Shown here piece by piece: positions 7,797 through 15,485 of a DNA stretch of 19,601 nucleotides. Position 1 is the stretch's first letter. Each line of letters begins with the position of its first letter. Source of the stretch: Cloacimonetes bacterium SCGC AAA252-N17 (GTDB taxonomy: Bacteria > Cloacimonadota > Cloacimonadia > JGIOTU-2); contig ASNI01000046.1 in assembly GCA_000404785.1 (NCBI GenBank), positions 1-19,601 on the forward strand, in the 5' to 3' direction. A program made the position numbers and the translations under genes. A model generated the notes under the pieces. That model was not told the origin of the DNA and made no database searches. It was given only the letters and a program-made list of their open reading frames with translations.

Positions 7797-9119
7797 TCAC
7801 TTTTCCTCAGGGATGTTGTCGTAATAATAATCAAGTCCGAGATGAGTGATCATTTCTTCACCCATGATGTAGCGGAGTGTGTTTTTCAGCTTTGCAAGTT
7901 GAACAAAAAGATCATGCTCAGGATACAATGTAGGAAGATGCATCGGGCTTTTGAAGTAGAAAGATAACCATTCCTGGATGCCTGAGAAACCCACTCTTTT
8001 TGCCAGATCGAGGAACAAGATCAAGTCGAGTACAATTGGTGCAGCGAGGATGCTGTCTTTACATAAGAAGTCGATCTTGATCTGCATTTTATAACCAAGC
8101 CAGCCAAAAATATCGATGTTGTCCCAACCTTCTTTGTTGTCGCCACGTGGTGGATAATAGTTAATGCGTACTTTATGATAAAGATCCTTATAGAGATCGG
8201 GATTTTTCTCAGGTTGTAGAATTGAGTCCAACACACCTAATTTGCTGACCTCTTTAGTTTTGAAGGATTCAGGATCATCAAGCACTTCGCCGTCCCTGTT
8301 TCCAAGAATATTCGTCGAGAACCAGCCATTAACACCAAGTACTCGAGCCCGTAAACCAGGAGCGATGATTGTCTTCATCAGGGTTTGACCGGTTTTGAAA
8401 TCTTTACCACAGATAGGAAGCTTATTTATTTTTGCAAGCTCCCAAATCGCAGGAATATCGACGGTGAGGTTGGGGGCACCATTCGCAAAAGGTAATCCCA
8501 TTTTCAGCGCTGCGTATGCATAGATCATACTTGGAGAAATGGCTTCATTGTTTTCTTTGAGACCTTTCTCAAAGTTTTCCAAAGATTTATGAACTTCTTG
8601 CTCTTCAATATAAATTTCTGTAGAAGCACACCAGACCATGATAACATTTGTAAGATCATGCATTTTTTTGAATTGTTTTATATCTTCCATCAGCATTTGA
8701 GCTAATTCATACTTATTTTCAGCATGTTTGATATGCTTTCCATCCAACTTTTTCACATATTTTTTATCAAAAACTGCCTTCATCGGCTTGATCGCCATGA
8801 GTTCATTCTTCACAAGCTCTATGTGCTCATTACTAAGCACCTGAGCATTCTTTGCTGACTCATACGCAGTATCTTCAAAAATATCCCAACCTGAAATTAC
8901 AAGGTCGTTTATATCAGCCAAAGGAAGAAAATCTTTGATCAAAGGTGATCTGTTGTCTGTTCTTTTCCCAAGGCGAATTGTCCCCATTTGGGTAAGACTT
9001 CCGATCGGTTTGGAATATCCTTTTTTAATGAGTTCCAGCCCTGCAATAAATGTCGTACCAATTGCACCGAGTCCCGGAATAAGAATACCCAATTTTGATG
9101 ATTTTTCTTTTATTTCCAT
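7797..9119 (-). CDS. ino1: myo-inositol-1-phosphate synthase
   Basis: A 440-residue enzyme that converts glucose-6-phosphate to inositol-1-phosphate (1L-myo-inositol-1-phosphate) with bound NAD. Visible family features are the NAD fold PGLGAIG at 15-21, NNEAISPSMIYAYAAL near 180-195, GKDFKTGQT at 238-246, NILGNRDG at 270-277 and the catalytic segment with Lys354, Asp355 and Ser356 (FLCKDSILAAP). Length and motif order match bacterial and archaeal members rather than the longer eukaryotic ones. A good Shine-Dalgarno AGGAG is placed six bases before the ATG. It is followed by a CDP-inositol-type cytidylyltransferase and preceded, 85 bases upstream, by a CDP-alcohol glycerophosphotransferase-like gene, so the product is probably destined for an inositol-phosphate-containing lipid, solute or glycan. 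Confidence 0.93.
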   Translation of the reverse strand: MEIKEKSSKLGILIPGLGAIGTTFIAGLELIKKGYSKPIGSLTQMGTIRLGKRTDNRSPLIKDFLPLADINDLVISGWDIFEDTAYESAKNAQVLSNEHIELVKNELMAIKPMKAVFDKKYVKKLDGKHIKHAENKYELAQMLMEDIKQFKKMHDLTNVIMVWCASTEIYIEEQEVHKSLENFEKGLKENNEAISPSMIYAYAALKMGLPFANGAPNLTVDIPAIWELAKINKLPICGKDFKTGQTLMKTIIAPGLRARVLGVNGWFSTNILGNRDGEVLDDPESFKTKEVSKLGVLDSILQPEKNPDLYKDLYHKVRINYYPPRGDNKEGWDNIDIFGWLGYKMQIKIDFLCKDSILAAPIVLDLILFLDLAKRVGFSGIQEWLSFYFKSPMHLPTLYPEHDLFVQLAKLKNTLRYIMGEEMITHLGLDYYYDNIPEEK

Positions 9120-9204
9120 TATCGTCTCCTATTAATATAAATTAAAAGATTAAATTTGCGGTAAGTAAATTCTAAGTCAATTTTAACTCTATAAAACTAA
9201 AAAA

Positions 9205-10314
9205 TCACGGCACATTTTCATGATCGTCTGCATAATATAGCTCTTCCAACCTTTTCACAAATCTCTCAGTTGCCTTTCCATCCAATTTGTAAAAATATCG
9301 ATTCCGATATTTGTCAGCTTGCTCGATCATTTCTGGAGTTGGATTTATGCTTTGTTCAATTGCTTGTTTGAGTTGTTTTCCTGAGTTTATATGTACGAAT
9401 GCTCCTTTAAGAAATTCCCGATTGTCGATTTCAAGTAGAACTTCTCCATCAGAATGGCTGAGTTTGTCGCAGGGAAGATCATATATGATGCCAAATTTTT
9501 GGAAGGCAAGGAAATCAAAAACCGTGCTTGAAGCTTCACTTAAGACTGTATCAGCAGCAGCATAATAAGGCACAATATTATATTCACTAAAAGGTAGAAG
9601 AACAGCATGAGCATATTTCTTTACCCTTCGTTCATATATCCTGTGCTGGCGGTGAGGAGCGTACTTTCCCATCCAGCTGTAAGGATGTAATTTTATGATC
9701 AGATTGTAATCCTTCGTTTGTTCAAATAAATCATCTTTTATATTATAAAGACATGTTGGTTTATAGGTTGGAGCAAAGAGAACTGTTTTCTTGTGAGGAT
9801 CTAAGCTCCACTTATTCAGGATGTTATCTCTGTCGTTAAATCTTCCCTGAAAATAGAAGTCAAGCTTGGGAAGTCCAACCAAATACACTTCATTTTTACC
9901 AAGAGAAGGTGAATTCATCAGTGAGTCAACCCGGTGTTGTCCTTCTACAAAGATGAGATATTTATCATTGGGAACATGTGCAAGATTTCTATAGAGAATA
10001 TTTTTGATGCCTGTTCCGTGGTTTAGAAAAATCAGCATTGTTTTTCCATAATCTGCAGAATTTCGCAAGGTATCACCTGAAATTATAATATCAAAACCTC
10101 TTGTTTCTTTTGTGAAACGATAACCCAGTTTCTTCCATTCATCAATTATTTTATTGCGGTAGGTAATATCAAAAATGAGGTAGCGTTTTTTTTCCATATC
10201 CAATGAAAACCAGATATCATATTTTGGGTCGTCCATCAGATATTCAATGACCGGATCGAACCCCGCTTTGTGGTATGCGTAGCCGATGCGAAATAAAAGT
10301 TTTATTTTTTTCAT
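9205..10314 (-). CDS. CDP-glycerol glycerophosphotransferase family protein (TagB/TagF-like)
   Basis: A 369-residue soluble-looking protein with the landmarks of the TagB/TagF/Glyphos_transf family: NHGTG at 98-102 with the catalytic-type His99, LFAPTYKP at 179-186, KLHPY at 218-222, and TVLSEASSTVFDFLAF near 256-271, followed by the C-terminal YRNRYFYKLDGKATERF pattern. Family members transfer glycerol- or ribitol-phosphate from the CDP-alcohol to a glycan or to a growing teichoic-acid-like chain at the cytoplasmic face. There is no N-terminal glycosyltransferase domain and no membrane segment. It follows the GT9 gene with one base between stop and start, so it belongs to the envelope-glycan operon. 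It lies directly upstream of the inositol-phosphate synthase and cytidylyltransferase genes; CDP-inositol as its donor is an inference. No CDP-glycerol synthetase (TagD) is seen in the window. Confidence 0.82.
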   Translation of the reverse strand: MKKIKLLFRIGYAYHKAGFDPVIEYLMDDPKYDIWFSLDMEKKRYLIFDITYRNKIIDEWKKLGYRFTKETRGFDIIISGDTLRNSADYGKTMLIFLNHGTGIKNILYRNLAHVPNDKYLIFVEGQHRVDSLMNSPSLGKNEVYLVGLPKLDFYFQGRFNDRDNILNKWSLDPHKKTVLFAPTYKPTCLYNIKDDLFEQTKDYNLIIKLHPYSWMGKYAPHRQHRIYERRVKKYAHAVLLPFSEYNIVPYYAAADTVLSEASSTVFDFLAFQKFGIIYDLPCDKLSHSDGEVLLEIDNREFLKGAFVHINSGKQLKQAIEQSINPTPEMIEQADKYRNRYFYKLDGKATERFVKRLEELYYADDHENVP

Positions 10315-10315
10315 C

Positions 10316-11293
10316 TTAATTATTCTGAAAATTTTTCATAAATTTATCAATTTTTTCGATTACCGTTTCAACTTTCAGATTCTTGATTCCCGGTATTTCC
10401 GGCTGGATCACCAGATGTTTTTCCATTTCCGGCGGAGTCCAGTGAGAAGCATGAATGTGACTGAAAATCCCGATAGTTGGAATTCCGCATGTGATGGCAA
10501 TATGTCTTGGACCATTATCATTTCCGAGAAAAAGAGATGATCTTTCAAAGATGGCTTTCAGTTGTTTGATATTGGAAATTTTGTAGTTGATCTCGATTTT
10601 ATTATTCATCTTCTCCTGAATGGTTTTTATAATATGAAATTCTCCGGGACCCCATGTGAAAACAATCTTTGCCTGATATTTATTGATTAGAAAATCGCAG
10701 ATTTGAGAGAAATTTACAGAATCCCATAAACGATAAGATTTGATACTGACAGGCGAAAGAGCGATTATCAAATCTTGCTTTTGAAAATTGAGATCATGCC
10801 ACAATTTTTCTGCCCATTTTTTCTCTTTATCGGTTATGAATAATTCGGGCAGGAAATCATCAGACTCATTTATACCAAGAGGTTGGAGCAATTTTAATTT
10901 ATTTATCGGCGCATAAATTTGAGTATCGACAGGTCCGATCTGTATATTATAAGCATAATTCCTGTGTCTTTCGGTGAAAGAAATCCTCTTTTTTGCAAAA
11001 GTCAGAAAAGTGATCAATGCAGATCTCGGATTCTGTTGAAAATCGATCACAATATCATACTTAGAAAAAACAAACCTGAAAAGAAAAATCAAGTATTTGA
11101 AGAAATTCATCGGCAAATTCGGGGCAATAAATTTATCGATATTGGTATTATGACGAACTGCATCAAAAGCTTTGTTTCCAACAAGAAAAGTTATTTCAGC
11201 TTCCGGTAAATGTTTCCTTAAAGCTCGAACAGCTGGAGTGCACATCAGGACATCACCGATTGCACCGTGTTGGATCAAGAGTATTCTTTTCAT
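10316..11293 (-). CDS. Glycosyltransferase family 9 (LPS heptosyltransferase-like)
   Basis: A 325-residue GT-B glycosyltransferase. It begins with the family signature GAIGDVLMCTPAVRALR from Gly10 and carries the donor-binding motif GNDNGPRHIA at 257-266, which matches GNDSGPMHIA of WaaC/WaaF/WaaQ enzymes. These enzymes add ADP-heptose to the inner core of lipopolysaccharide in the cytoplasm. Length fits the family. It is one base from the TagB/F-like gene and shares its direction with the GT2 gene 95 bases upstream. The start has no obvious ribosome site. Whether the donor is heptose or another ADP/UDP-sugar cannot be read from the sequence. Confidence 0.87.
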   Translation of the reverse strand: MKRILLIQHGAIGDVLMCTPAVRALRKHLPEAEITFLVGNKAFDAVRHNTNIDKFIAPNLPMNFFKYLIFLFRFVFSKYDIVIDFQQNPRSALITFLTFAKKRISFTERHRNYAYNIQIGPVDTQIYAPINKLKLLQPLGINESDDFLPELFITDKEKKWAEKLWHDLNFQKQDLIIALSPVSIKSYRLWDSVNFSQICDFLINKYQAKIVFTWGPGEFHIIKTIQEKMNNKIEINYKISNIKQLKAIFERSSLFLGNDNGPRHIAITCGIPTIGIFSHIHASHWTPPEMEKHLVIQPEIPGIKNLKVETVIEKIDKFMKNFQNN

Positions 11294-11388
11294 ATTGTTT
11301 GAGGTTATTTTATAGTGGCATAAATTTTAAAAAAATCTATAAATTGTTGAAGATTTTCATAATGATTGATTCATTAGGTCTTGAGAAT

Positions 11389-12156
11389 TCATTCATTTCT
11401 CATCACAAACAATTTATAATATTTCATAAACACTGAAATGGACGCAACCGAACAAAGGATCAAACCCCGAATTCCATCCAAAAATCCAAGTCTAAAAAAA
11501 TAATGATGAATAAATTTATAAGAAGGTCTGAAAATGAAATGAAACAGATTTGCCTTTTTCCCTTTTTGAAACATATCGTTTGCTTGCCAGGTTGCGTAAC
11601 GAACCATTTTATTCCAATGAGATTTAAAATCTCGAATTGGAATATGAATTATATAAGCATCTTTATTTTTAATTCTTGATCGATTTTTAATATCGAGTGT
11701 TGAATGAACGCTTCGCAAATTGTATTCTTTGTATGATTCTCTTCTCACCAAACGCATTCCCTGATAGCCGAGATTACGATCATGATTTTGGATCTTTCCC
11801 AAAAATTTTGTCTTCAAATAAACTAAATATCCATCGAATGGAATTTTATCCATTGCCAGGATTTTCTCGATCTCCGTTTGTAATTCAGGAGTGCATCTTT
11901 CGTCCGAATCGATGATCAGAACCAATTCATTGGAAACCTTTGGCATTCCCCAGGTTCGTTGTGCACCGGAATTTTCATATTCATGCTGAACGATCTTCAC
12001 ATTAGAAAATTTCCGGCATATCTCAACAGTTCTGTCTTTGCTGAACGCATCTACGATAAAAATCTCATCTACCCAGGTTATCGATTTGAGACAATCCTCG
12101 ATAATGTCCTCAACATCCTGTACAGGAATGAAAGCTGAAATCTTATTTTTTCGCAT
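11389..12156 (-). CDS. Glycosyltransferase family 2 (WaaE/KdtX-like)
   Basis: A 255-residue GT-A enzyme with the nucleotide-binding start (SAFIPVQDVED, about residues 7-17), EIFIVDAFSKDRT at 31-43 and the metal-binding DSDE at 83-86. The GAQRTWG segment and the late HWNKMVRYATWQA region, followed by a hydrophobic tail, match the WaaE/KdtX group that adds glucose to the lipopolysaccharide core. It probably acts on the core or a related surface glycan at the inner face of the membrane. AGGA lies nine bases before the ATG. Downstream (91-100 bases) is the GT9 gene; upstream is the structured repeat at 12188-12337. Confidence 0.87.
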   Translation of the reverse strand: MRKNKISAFIPVQDVEDIIEDCLKSITWVDEIFIVDAFSKDRTVEICRKFSNVKIVQHEYENSGAQRTWGMPKVSNELVLIIDSDERCTPELQTEIEKILAMDKIPFDGYLVYLKTKFLGKIQNHDRNLGYQGMRLVRRESYKEYNLRSVHSTLDIKNRSRIKNKDAYIIHIPIRDFKSHWNKMVRYATWQANDMFQKGKKANLFHFIFRPSYKFIHHYFFRLGFLDGIRGLILCSVASISVFMKYYKLFVMRNE

Positions 12157-12461
12157 GATTACTATCCTACTTATATAAACCGTGAATAATTAGTGTCTAT
12201 CCGTAAAGTGCTGTTTCGAGTTGTAAGGAGCTTGCGACGACGACTTGAGGTAGCTTGAATACGCACTTTGTCTTCCCGATAAATCGGGATCGTTCCTTAC
12301 GAGTCGAAAAAACCGAGTTTACGGATGGACTCTAATTGGCAACGAACAATAACGAACAAGAGCAAATAAATAACTATGATAAAATTTATTTTGTTAGTAT
12401 TTGTTCGGTGCAAAAAAATATTTATCAAAAATGTTAGAATTTCCATGGTAATGGACCCATT
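12157..12461. other. Gene-free gap of about 300 bases holding a structured repeat
   Basis: It lies between the deacetylase stop (left-running gene upstream) and the GT2 start. Its main content is the inverted-repeat element at 12188-12337. Beyond that it has a tandem 10-base repeat (AACGAACAAT then AACGAACAAG, 12341-12360), whose CGAACAA is matched in inverted form by TTGTTCG at 12401-12407, and a small TCCAT/ATGGA hairpin at 12442-12455. No credible coding frame is seen. Confidence 0.6.
12188..12337. repeat. MITE-like structured element with terminal inverted repeats
   Basis: A 150-base element. Its ends 12188-12207 and 12318-12337 are inverted copies matching at 18 of 20 bases and contain ATCCGTAAA and TTTACGGAT. 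Nested inside are TTTCGA/TCGAAA (12214-12219 with 12304-12309), GTAAGGA/TCCTTAC (12223-12229 with 12294-12300), AGTGC/GCACT (12207-12211 with 12263-12267) and a perfect hairpin TCCCGAT-AA-ATCGGGA (12274-12289). The outermost AATT on each side could be a four-base target duplication, but AATT is itself palindromic so this cannot be told apart. It has no coding capacity and is GC-richer than the flanks. It resembles a non-autonomous mobile element or a REP-type intergenic repeat. Its parent transposase, if any, is not evident; it does not share ends with the ISL3 element nearby. Confidence 0.65.
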
Positions 12462-13292
12462 TTACTCTAAATCTAATTTCCACCAAACAGGATGGAACAG
12501 GAGTTGTGTAGTTTCACCCAGTTTGCTTGATTTAATAGTATTAATTGGATCATTTCCAATAAACCAAAATTTTCTTCTTGTATCGGATATGTAATAATCC
12601 ATTTCAACAAAATATGTTTCATATGATAAGTTAAAATCCTTCATTGAAAGAAATGGCAAATTCAGTGAAAGATTATTATATTTAGGATTTGGCAGCTTTG
12701 AGAATACCGGATTTGACGATATTTTCTTTTGATAGATTTCATCGAAGATCAAATAATTTGTATAGTATATTTCTTTTGGCAATTTTTTATTCAAGTTCTG
12801 AATTATTTTTGAACCATGAGAAGCACTACCATAGATATTTATTCCATTGTTTCTTAAACTTGTCAGGATGTTATGTAGATTTTCATCTGGTTTTAAACCG
12901 TATTTAAAATAATCAGTTAAAAGATCATTATGTAACCCGATCTCATGTCCTAAACTTTGGATTTTTTTTGAAATTTCAAGTGTCTCTTCAAATTTCGATT
13001 TATAATATTTCGCACTATGTAAGATAAAATATGTAGCTACCAGACCATATCTATGTTCGATCTTTGCCATTTTCAGTGAAGTCCATGGATCCAAATCGAC
13101 ATCATGTCTGATGATCATTCTCTTTTTTCTATGTTTAGAGTTTTGATTATGTTTCATAAAACACACTGATTCAATATCATCGATCTTTGATAGTTCTTCA
13201 CAAAGAAAGGAGTATGAATATGGAGGAATTTTATATTTTTTCCCTCTTATTTTATACTTGATATTTCTACAAGTTTTCAATAATTTTTTCAT
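12462..13292 (-). CDS. NodB-like polysaccharide deacetylase-family protein
   Basis: A 276-residue protein with the two core metal motifs of the NodB/carbohydrate esterase 4-like fold: RHDVDLD at 62-68, supplying Asp64 and Asp66, and GHEIGLHND at 115-123 with the His116-x4-His121 pair. Such enzymes remove acetyl groups from amino sugars in polysaccharides. There is no signal peptide, so it probably acts in the cytoplasm on a precursor or lipid-linked sugar, as several surface-polysaccharide cluster members do. It overlaps the upstream glycosyltransferase by four bases (ATGA), which indicates translational coupling. The substrate is unknown. Its DNA is AT-rich. Confidence 0.78.
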   Translation of the reverse strand: MKKLLKTCRNIKYKIRGKKYKIPPYSYSFLCEELSKIDDIESVCFMKHNQNSKHRKKRMIIRHDVDLDPWTSLKMAKIEHRYGLVATYFILHSAKYYKSKFEETLEISKKIQSLGHEIGLHNDLLTDYFKYGLKPDENLHNILTSLRNNGINIYGSASHGSKIIQNLNKKLPKEIYYTNYLIFDEIYQKKISSNPVFSKLPNPKYNNLSLNLPFLSMKDFNLSYETYFVEMDYYISDTRRKFWFIGNDPINTIKSSKLGETTQLLFHPVWWKLDLE

Positions 13293-14401
13293 TGTTTTTC
13301 TTTTCTTATTGTGTTATTGTACAAGTCGATGATTCTTTGAATTTGATTTTCCATTGTCCATTTTTCCCGATTCTGTAGAATTTGATACAAAATACTTTTT
13401 AAATCCTGCTTCTTTAAAAATTCAGGATTAATTTCCGAGATGTCTTTAACAGAAATTCCGAAATCATTTGATTTAATAAAATCCGACATATCTTTGAACA
13501 AATCTATTGTCAGAACCGGAATTCCTGCCATCAGATAATCATACATTTTGTTCCAGAATCCAAATTTGATCTCATCGATCTTTTTTTTATCAACAAGTTC
13601 GTAATTCAAAAAAGCAATGCCAAAATCATATTGATTTATTTCCTTAATCAGCATCGAGATAGGAAGTTGCCGGTGAATTATAACATTCTTGATCTTCCTG
13701 TATTTTTCATACTTCTTGTTTCTGGTTGAGTAAACATGGATGATAAACCCTCTTTTTGTCAGCCGTTTAAAAATATTCAGCATGTTCCGAACTTTGTTTT
13801 TGTGTTGAGTTATCAATCCGACGTAAACCAAATGGATATTATTATCAGAATTTGATAATTTCGGTAAAAAATCTTCCTCTTTTAGAATCAGGGAGGAAAG
13901 TCCGTAATTAGGAAATATGAAGTTGTTAGGATTAATTTTGTATTTTTCAGAGACAAGGTGTTTGTAATTTTCAGTTATATAAATTGCTCCATCATTCTCT
14001 TCATTACAGATTCGTTCATACGACAGTTTTTTTTCTGATAACTTTTTCTTTTCGGAAAAAAAATCATGCTGATCGTAGATTATTGGAATTTCCAATTTTG
14101 ATCGAATTAATTTTGCTCCCAATTTATCGGGGAAATTATGATAATGGAGCAAATCTATTTCTTTTTCCTTTATTAGTGACTTAATGATTTCGACCGCTTT
14201 AATATCATTTTTTGGTAAAGAAATAATGGAGTCAAATATTGAATTTCCATAACCATAAACTTCATCCGGAGTTTTTTCACGATGAGCCAGATGAACATTT
14301 ATTCCTTTTGATTGCAAAGCTGAAGCGATTTTTATCGTTCTGATGCAGGGAGAAGAGTCCTGAACGAAGAGGATATTTTTAACTGAAGAATTCATTTTCA
14401 T
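13289..14401 (-). CDS. Glycosyltransferase family 4-like protein
   Basis: A 370-residue GT-B protein when started at ATG 14401; ATG 14395 is also possible. An earlier in-frame TTG at 14428 is less likely. The N-terminal half has a GT4 acceptor-domain pattern (...RTIKIASALQSKG... then LLHYHNF, and IYDQHDFFSE). The C-terminal donor half has LVYVGLITQHKN and, near the end, KFGFWNKMYDYLMAGIPVL, the typical sugar-nucleotide-binding segment. It overlaps the 3-prime end of the upstream GT4 gene by about 20 bases and is coupled by ATGA to the deacetylase gene. Together they look like one module for assembling a surface oligosaccharide. Donor and acceptor are unknown. Confidence 0.8.
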   Translation of the reverse strand: MKMNSSVKNILFVQDSSPCIRTIKIASALQSKGINVHLAHREKTPDEVYGYGNSIFDSIISLPKNDIKAVEIIKSLIKEKEIDLLHYHNFPDKLGAKLIRSKLEIPIIYDQHDFFSEKKKLSEKKLSYERICNEENDGAIYITENYKHLVSEKYKINPNNFIFPNYGLSSLILKEEDFLPKLSNSDNNIHLVYVGLITQHKNKVRNMLNIFKRLTKRGFIIHVYSTRNKKYEKYRKIKNVIIHRQLPISMLIKEINQYDFGIAFLNYELVDKKKIDEIKFGFWNKMYDYLMAGIPVLTIDLFKDMSDFIKSNDFGISVKDISEINPEFLKKQDLKSILYQILQNREKWTMENQIQRIIDLYNNTIRKEKQ

Positions 14402-15377
14402 AAACTTTTGCAATATTATTTGCACCAAAATTTTTAATTACATAATTTCTATTTTCTTGAACTATTTTTTCTTTATCTTTAAGTGATAAATTACTCCATT
14501 GCAAAATACCTGCGATCATATCATCTTCTGAATTATATCCCCATTTATTCCAAAATTCTTTGATCAAAGGATTCTCCCAGGCATTATAGAAGCCTTGCAG
14601 CCCGCATAAAAGACCTTCTGCGAATGAATAATGAAAGCTTTCAAGTTTACTGAAACTAATAATCAAATTTTGTTGCGATAGATATTTTGATATGTTTTTT
14701 CTGTCGTCAGATAGATTTGGTTCAAGCTTTCTTTTAGTAATAATCACAGAATTTTTTAGTTTTAAATCTGACATTTTTTTTTCTATTTTAAGTAAGTAAC
14801 TTGATTCTTTGTCATTTATCGGATATCGAGCAAGAATATTCAATCTGTAGGAATCATCTTTTTTCAATAATTTAGAGAAGAGAATAAGCAAATCGATATA
14901 TCCTTTTACCCGATTAAATGTTAGGCTGTATGAACAAATATTTTTATTGTTTTTGGGAGAATTTAATTTAAAATCATCAATACTAATCGCATTTGGAATT
15001 GTTATTGTTTCAACGGTATTATTAATTTTTTGTTTAAATTCTTTTTCAAAATGGCTGTTTACAAAAATTATTCTATCAATATTTTGCCATTTGATTTTTT
15101 TCATATAATCTGTATCAATTTCATAACGATGCAAACGAACAAAGACTTTCTTATTTTTCCATTTCTTTTTTGAAACTATTTTAGCAAATTTATGCGCCCA
15201 CTCAACCCAAATTATTTTTCCTTTTATCTGATTTAATAATAAATCCCTTTTATGCTCGGGATATAAATACTGAATTGTGTATATTTTTGCCAATTCGGAA
15301 AGAATAGGCTCAGCAAAATGATCTTTACCACGTCTACATATAAATGTAATACCATACTTAATACTTTCATTACACAT
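14379..15377 (-). CDS. Glycosyltransferase family 4 protein with EX7E motif
   Basis: A 332-residue protein when started at ATG 15377, where AGGA stands five bases upstream; an in-frame GTG at 15389 is inside that site and less likely. The C-terminal domain has the retaining-GT4 EX7E motif in ESFHYSFAEGLLCG. The middle has TIPNAISIDDF, typical of the region before the donor domain. It is the first gene of the glycan run after the insertion sequence. Its coding DNA is strongly AT-rich (one 60-base line near 14761 has only 12 G/C), unlike the operon at 246-5041, and this suggests acquisition from elsewhere. Substrates cannot be named. Confidence 0.8.
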   Translation of the reverse strand: MCNESIKYGITFICRRGKDHFAEPILSELAKIYTIQYLYPEHKRDLLLNQIKGKIIWVEWAHKFAKIVSKKKWKNKKVFVRLHRYEIDTDYMKKIKWQNIDRIIFVNSHFEKEFKQKINNTVETITIPNAISIDDFKLNSPKNNKNICSYSLTFNRVKGYIDLLILFSKLLKKDDSYRLNILARYPINDKESSYLLKIEKKMSDLKLKNSVIITKRKLEPNLSDDRKNISKYLSQQNLIISFSKLESFHYSFAEGLLCGLQGFYNAWENPLIKEFWNKWGYNSEDDMIAGILQWSNLSLKDKEKIVQENRNYVIKNFGANNIAKVYENEFFS

Positions 15378-15485
15378 ATAGTTCCTCACATTTTAGTAAA
15401 ACATACAATATGATATGACAACTTTTGCAGTCCAGTTTTAATTATTTTTTAAGACTTTAAGGGCATTATCTAATGAAAGATTTGT
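15378..15485. other. Leader between the insertion sequence and the first glycosyltransferase gene
   Basis: About 110 bases of AT-rich DNA between the left end of the insertion sequence and the ATG at 15377. On the minus strand it has TTGTCA followed 17 bases later by TACTAA, a poor promoter match, and the ribosome site AGGA. No gene is seen. It may carry the promoter of the glycan operon, unless the insertion sequence supplies one. Confidence 0.3.

Noticed and set aside
12170..12199. Promoter for GT2 with TAGACA (partly in the repeat arm) and TATAAG, 18-base spacer
   Set aside because: The start point it predicts would fall after the AGGA ribosome site, giving an almost leaderless message. 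Not convincing.
12341..12407. Short CRISPR or terminator made by the AACGAACAA repeats
   Set aside because: Only two 10-base tandem units and one 7-base inverted match; no spacers and no T-run.
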